This document shows, piece after piece, positions 61,973-64,000 of a stretch of DNA of 64,000 nucleotides (the first letter of the stretch is position 1; every line of letters starts with the position of its first letter). Source of the stretch: Pseudomonas fulva (lineage in GTDB: Bacteria > Pseudomonadota > Gammaproteobacteria > Pseudomonadales > Pseudomonadaceae); contig NZ_CP082928.1 of the NCBI RefSeq assembly GCF_023517795.1, forward strand, positions 1,426,001 to 1,490,000, in the 5' to 3' direction. The position numbers and the translations under genes were made by a program. Below the pieces are notes generated by a model that saw only the letters and a program-made list of their open reading frames with translations, had not been told where the DNA came from and did no database searches.

Positions 61973-62947
61973 ATGACCCATCCTTTCGCCGCCCTCACCC
62001 CCGATCTGGTTCTGGATGCCGTCGAGAGCCTGGGCTACCTCAGCGATGCGCGCGTGCTGGCCCTCAACAGCTACGAGAACCGCGTCTATCAGGTGGGTAT
62101 CGAGGCTGAGACGCCGCTGATCGCCAAGTTCTACCGCCCGGATCGCTGGACCGACGCGGCGATCCGCGAAGAGCACAGCTTCACTGCCGAGCTGGCCGAC
62201 TGCGATGTGCCGGTGGTGGCGCCGCTGCAGCGCGACGGCGAAACCCTGTTCACGCACGCCGGCTTTCGCTTCTCGCTGTTTCCACGCCGTGGTGGGCGGG
62301 CCCCGGAGCCCGGTAACCTGGATCAGCTCTATCGCCTCGGCCAGTTGCTCGGCCGTTTGCATGCGGTCGGCTCGCTGCGCCCGTTCGAGCATCGCGAAGC
62401 CCTGCGGGTCGACAACTTCGGCCATGCCTCCCTGGCGACCCTGCTGGACGGCAACTTCATTCCCAGGAGCCTGCTGCCCGCCTACGAGTCGGTGGCGCGG
62501 GACCTGCTGGGGCGCCTCGATCAACTGTTCGCGGAAAACCCGGCCAACGCCATCCGCCTGCACGGCGACTGCCACCCGGGCAACCTGCTGTGCCGCGACG
62601 AGACCTATCACATGGTCGACCTGGACGACTGCCGCATGGGCCCGGCGATCCAGGACCTGTGGATGATGCTGGCCGGTGAACGCCATGAGCGCCTCGGGCA
62701 GATCGCCGAGCTGGTCGACGGTTACCAGGAGTTCCACGACTTCAACCCCCGCGAACTGCCGCTGATCGAAGGTTTTCGCTCCTTGCGCCTGATGCATTAC
62801 AGCGCCTGGCTGGCACGCCGCTGGGACGATCCGGCCTTCCCGCAGAGCTTCCCCTGGTTCGGCAGTGAACGCTACTGGGGCGAGCAGATCCTCATGCTGC
62901 GCGAGCAGATCGCGGCGCTGGATGAAGAGCCGCTGAAGCTGTTCTGA
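61973..62947 (+). CDS. srkA: Stress-response serine/threonine kinase SrkA (YihE/RdoA)
   Basis: Cytoplasmic choline-kinase-fold protein kinase, 324 residues, implicated in protection from stress-induced death in E. coli. The APH-type motifs are present: LNSYENRVYQVGIE, LHGDCHPGNLL (about 196-206, catalytic Asp in HGDCH) and the metal site VDLDDCRMGP. CAGGAG lies seven bases before the start at 61973. It stands 62 bases after the ModE-like gene. Confidence 0.9.
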   Translation: MTHPFAALTPDLVLDAVESLGYLSDARVLALNSYENRVYQVGIEAETPLIAKFYRPDRWTDAAIREEHSFTAELADCDVPVVAPLQRDGETLFTHAGFRFSLFPRRGGRAPEPGNLDQLYRLGQLLGRLHAVGSLRPFEHREALRVDNFGHASLATLLDGNFIPRSLLPAYESVARDLLGRLDQLFAENPANAIRLHGDCHPGNLLCRDETYHMVDLDDCRMGPAIQDLWMMLAGERHERLGQIAELVDGYQEFHDFNPRELPLIEGFRSLRLMHYSAWLARRWDDPAFPQSFPWFGSERYWGEQILMLREQIAALDEEPLKLF

Positions 62948-63035
62948 GTCGGCCATGCCGATAACAAAAAGCTGAACGCGCAGACAACTGCGCACTAGAA
63001 TGATGCGTCCCGCCACTGCCTCGTTAAGGACTTAC

Positions 63036-63920
63036 ATGGCCACCGCAGATTTGCGCCGCGGCTACATCCTGGGCCTGTCCGCCTATGTCATCTGGGGCCT
63101 GTTCCCGATGTACTTCAAGGCGATCCAGGCCGTTCCCTCCCTGGAGATCATCGTTCACCGCGCCATCTGGTCCGCCCTCTTCGGCGCCCTGCTGCTGCTC
63201 GTGTGGAAGCACCCGGGCTGGCTGCGCGAACTGCTCGACCACCCCAGGCGCTTCGCGGTGCTGGCCGTGAGTGGTGCACTGATCGCCGGCAACTGGCTGA
63301 TCTACGTCTGGGCAGTGAACAACGAGCGCATGCTCGAGGCGAGCCTGGGCTACTACATCAACCCGCTGGTCAACGTGCTGCTCGGCATGCTGCTGCTCGG
63401 TGAGCGGTTGCGGCGCCTGCAGTGGGTGGCGGTCGCCCTGGCAGCCGCCGGCGTGGCCCAGCAACTGTGGCAGGTGGGCAGCCTGCCCTGGGTATCGCTG
63501 GCCCTGGCACTGAGCTTTGCCACCTATGGGCTGATCCGCAAGAAGGCGCCGGTCGCCGCACTGCCGGGCCTGGTGGTGGAAACCTGGATATTGCTGCCCC
63601 TGGCCATCGGCTGGATTCTCTTCCACCCTGCCGCCATGAGCAGCCAGCCGGCGTTCTGGACCACCAGCGAAGCGCTGTGGCTGATGGCTGCCGGGCCGGT
63701 GACGTTGATCCCGCTGGTGTGCTTCAACGCCGCCGCGCGCCACTTGCCGTTCGCGACACTGGGCTTTTTGCAGTACATCGCGCCGACGCTGGTACTGCTG
63801 CTGGCCGTGTTCGTGTTCGGCGAGCATTTCGACCCGGCGAAACTCATTTCCTTTCTGTTCATCTGGGCGGGCCTGGCGGTGTACAGCGTCGACGCCTGGC
63901 TGACGCTGCGCAAGCGCTAG
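63036..63920 (+). CDS. rarD: EamA-family transporter RarD
   Basis: Ten-helix inner-membrane transporter of the RarD/DMT family, 294 residues, proposed to export metabolites or confer chloramphenicol tolerance. The family opening GYILGLSAYVIWGLFPMYFK and the NWLIYVWAVNNERMLEASLG segment are intact. The start at 63036 has AAGGA five bases upstream; the upstream ATG at 63000 is not supported. Confidence 0.92.
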   Translation: MATADLRRGYILGLSAYVIWGLFPMYFKAIQAVPSLEIIVHRAIWSALFGALLLLVWKHPGWLRELLDHPRRFAVLAVSGALIAGNWLIYVWAVNNERMLEASLGYYINPLVNVLLGMLLLGERLRRLQWVAVALAAAGVAQQLWQVGSLPWVSLALALSFATYGLIRKKAPVAALPGLVVETWILLPLAIGWILFHPAAMSSQPAFWTTSEALWLMAAGPVTLIPLVCFNAAARHLPFATLGFLQYIAPTLVLLLAVFVFGEHFDPAKLISFLFIWAGLAVYSVDAWLTLRKR

Positions 63921-63956
63921 GGCCTGTTGCAGATACAGGCCGCTTGTCGAGCGGCC
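63921..63956 (+). terminator. Overlapping hairpins after rarD
   Basis: Two stems share bases 63938-63941: GGCCTGT/ACAGGCC (63921-63941) and GGCCGCT/AGCGGCC (63938-63956). The second is followed only by TTAC, so termination is uncertain. The last 44 bases of the window show no gene. Confidence 0.5.
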
Positions 63957-64000
63957 TTACATCTCCAGTGCCTAGTTGTGATCTCTCAGTAGGTTGTTCA

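Overview
The window is chromosomal DNA of a Pseudomonas. The evidence is the gene content (PilS/PilR with the type IV pilus minor pilin cluster, ClpB, RluD, BamD, a bioBFHCD operon beside comF), the high GC content, and REP-type intergenic palindromes of the GCGGGC/GCTCCCACA kind typical of this genus. From memory, bases 7.9-25.4 kb follow the order of the P. aeruginosa PAO1 PA4542-PA4556 region, and bases 49-64 kb follow PA0508-PA0485 with a few extra genes. The two blocks are far apart in PAO1 and are joined here by about 24 kb of accessory content. No plasmid, phage, integrase, transposase, tRNA, rRNA or CRISPR array is visible.

Layout. 0.08-3.9 kb: thioesterase, iron alcohol dehydrogenase, a coiled-coil protein, a short ribosome hibernation factor and a nitroreductase. 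4.2-7.6 kb: a four-gene Mla-like (MCE) lipid ABC transport operon. 7.9-13.9 kb: clpB with a visible heat-shock promoter, pgeF, rluD, bamD and a PP0621-type small protein. 13.9-16.8 kb: pilS-pilR. 16.9-18.0 kb: thiO. 18.1-29.4 kb: minor pilin genes fimT, fimU, pilV, pilW, pilX, pilY1, pilE, then a second full-length pilY1. The last five genes of the first set overlap by 4 bases or nearly so. This cluster is visibly lower in GC than its surroundings.

29.6-40.0 kb is an accessory catabolic locus. It has a GntR/FCD regulator and, on the opposite strand, an apparent operon of enolase-superfamily enzyme, solute-binding protein, OppB-like permease, second solute-binding protein, OppC-like permease, two ATPases, and a KdgM-type acidic-oligosaccharide porin. 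Its promoter (TTGACA, 17 bases, AATTAT) is followed by a 6-4-6 palindrome suited to an FCD repressor. A-rich AAnAAnAA motifs precede four of its genes, which suggests Hfq/Crc catabolite repression. The best reading is outer-membrane entry, periplasmic capture, import and dehydration or epimerisation of an acidic sugar or oligouronide, possibly plant-derived. The substrate is inferred, not shown.

40.4-48.8 kb: a YqaE peptide, an FMN reductase, and an iron-siderophore locus (ECF sigma, FecR anti-sigma, TonB-dependent receptor with signalling domain, FecCD permease, ATPase, binding protein). 49.2-54.3 kb: two ~600-residue acyl-CoA dehydrogenases flanking a GGDEF protein; the second dehydrogenase has a promoter overlapped by two PsrA-like boxes. 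54.4-55.7 kb: a putative metalloprotease and an 88-residue protein resembling the two ends of flagellar axial proteins. 55.8-60.3 kb: bioB-F-H-C-D with a BirA-like operator over the bioB -35 element; the operator also lies inside the first codons of the divergent comF. 60.4-63.9 kb: comF, a ModE-like regulator, srkA-type kinase and rarD.
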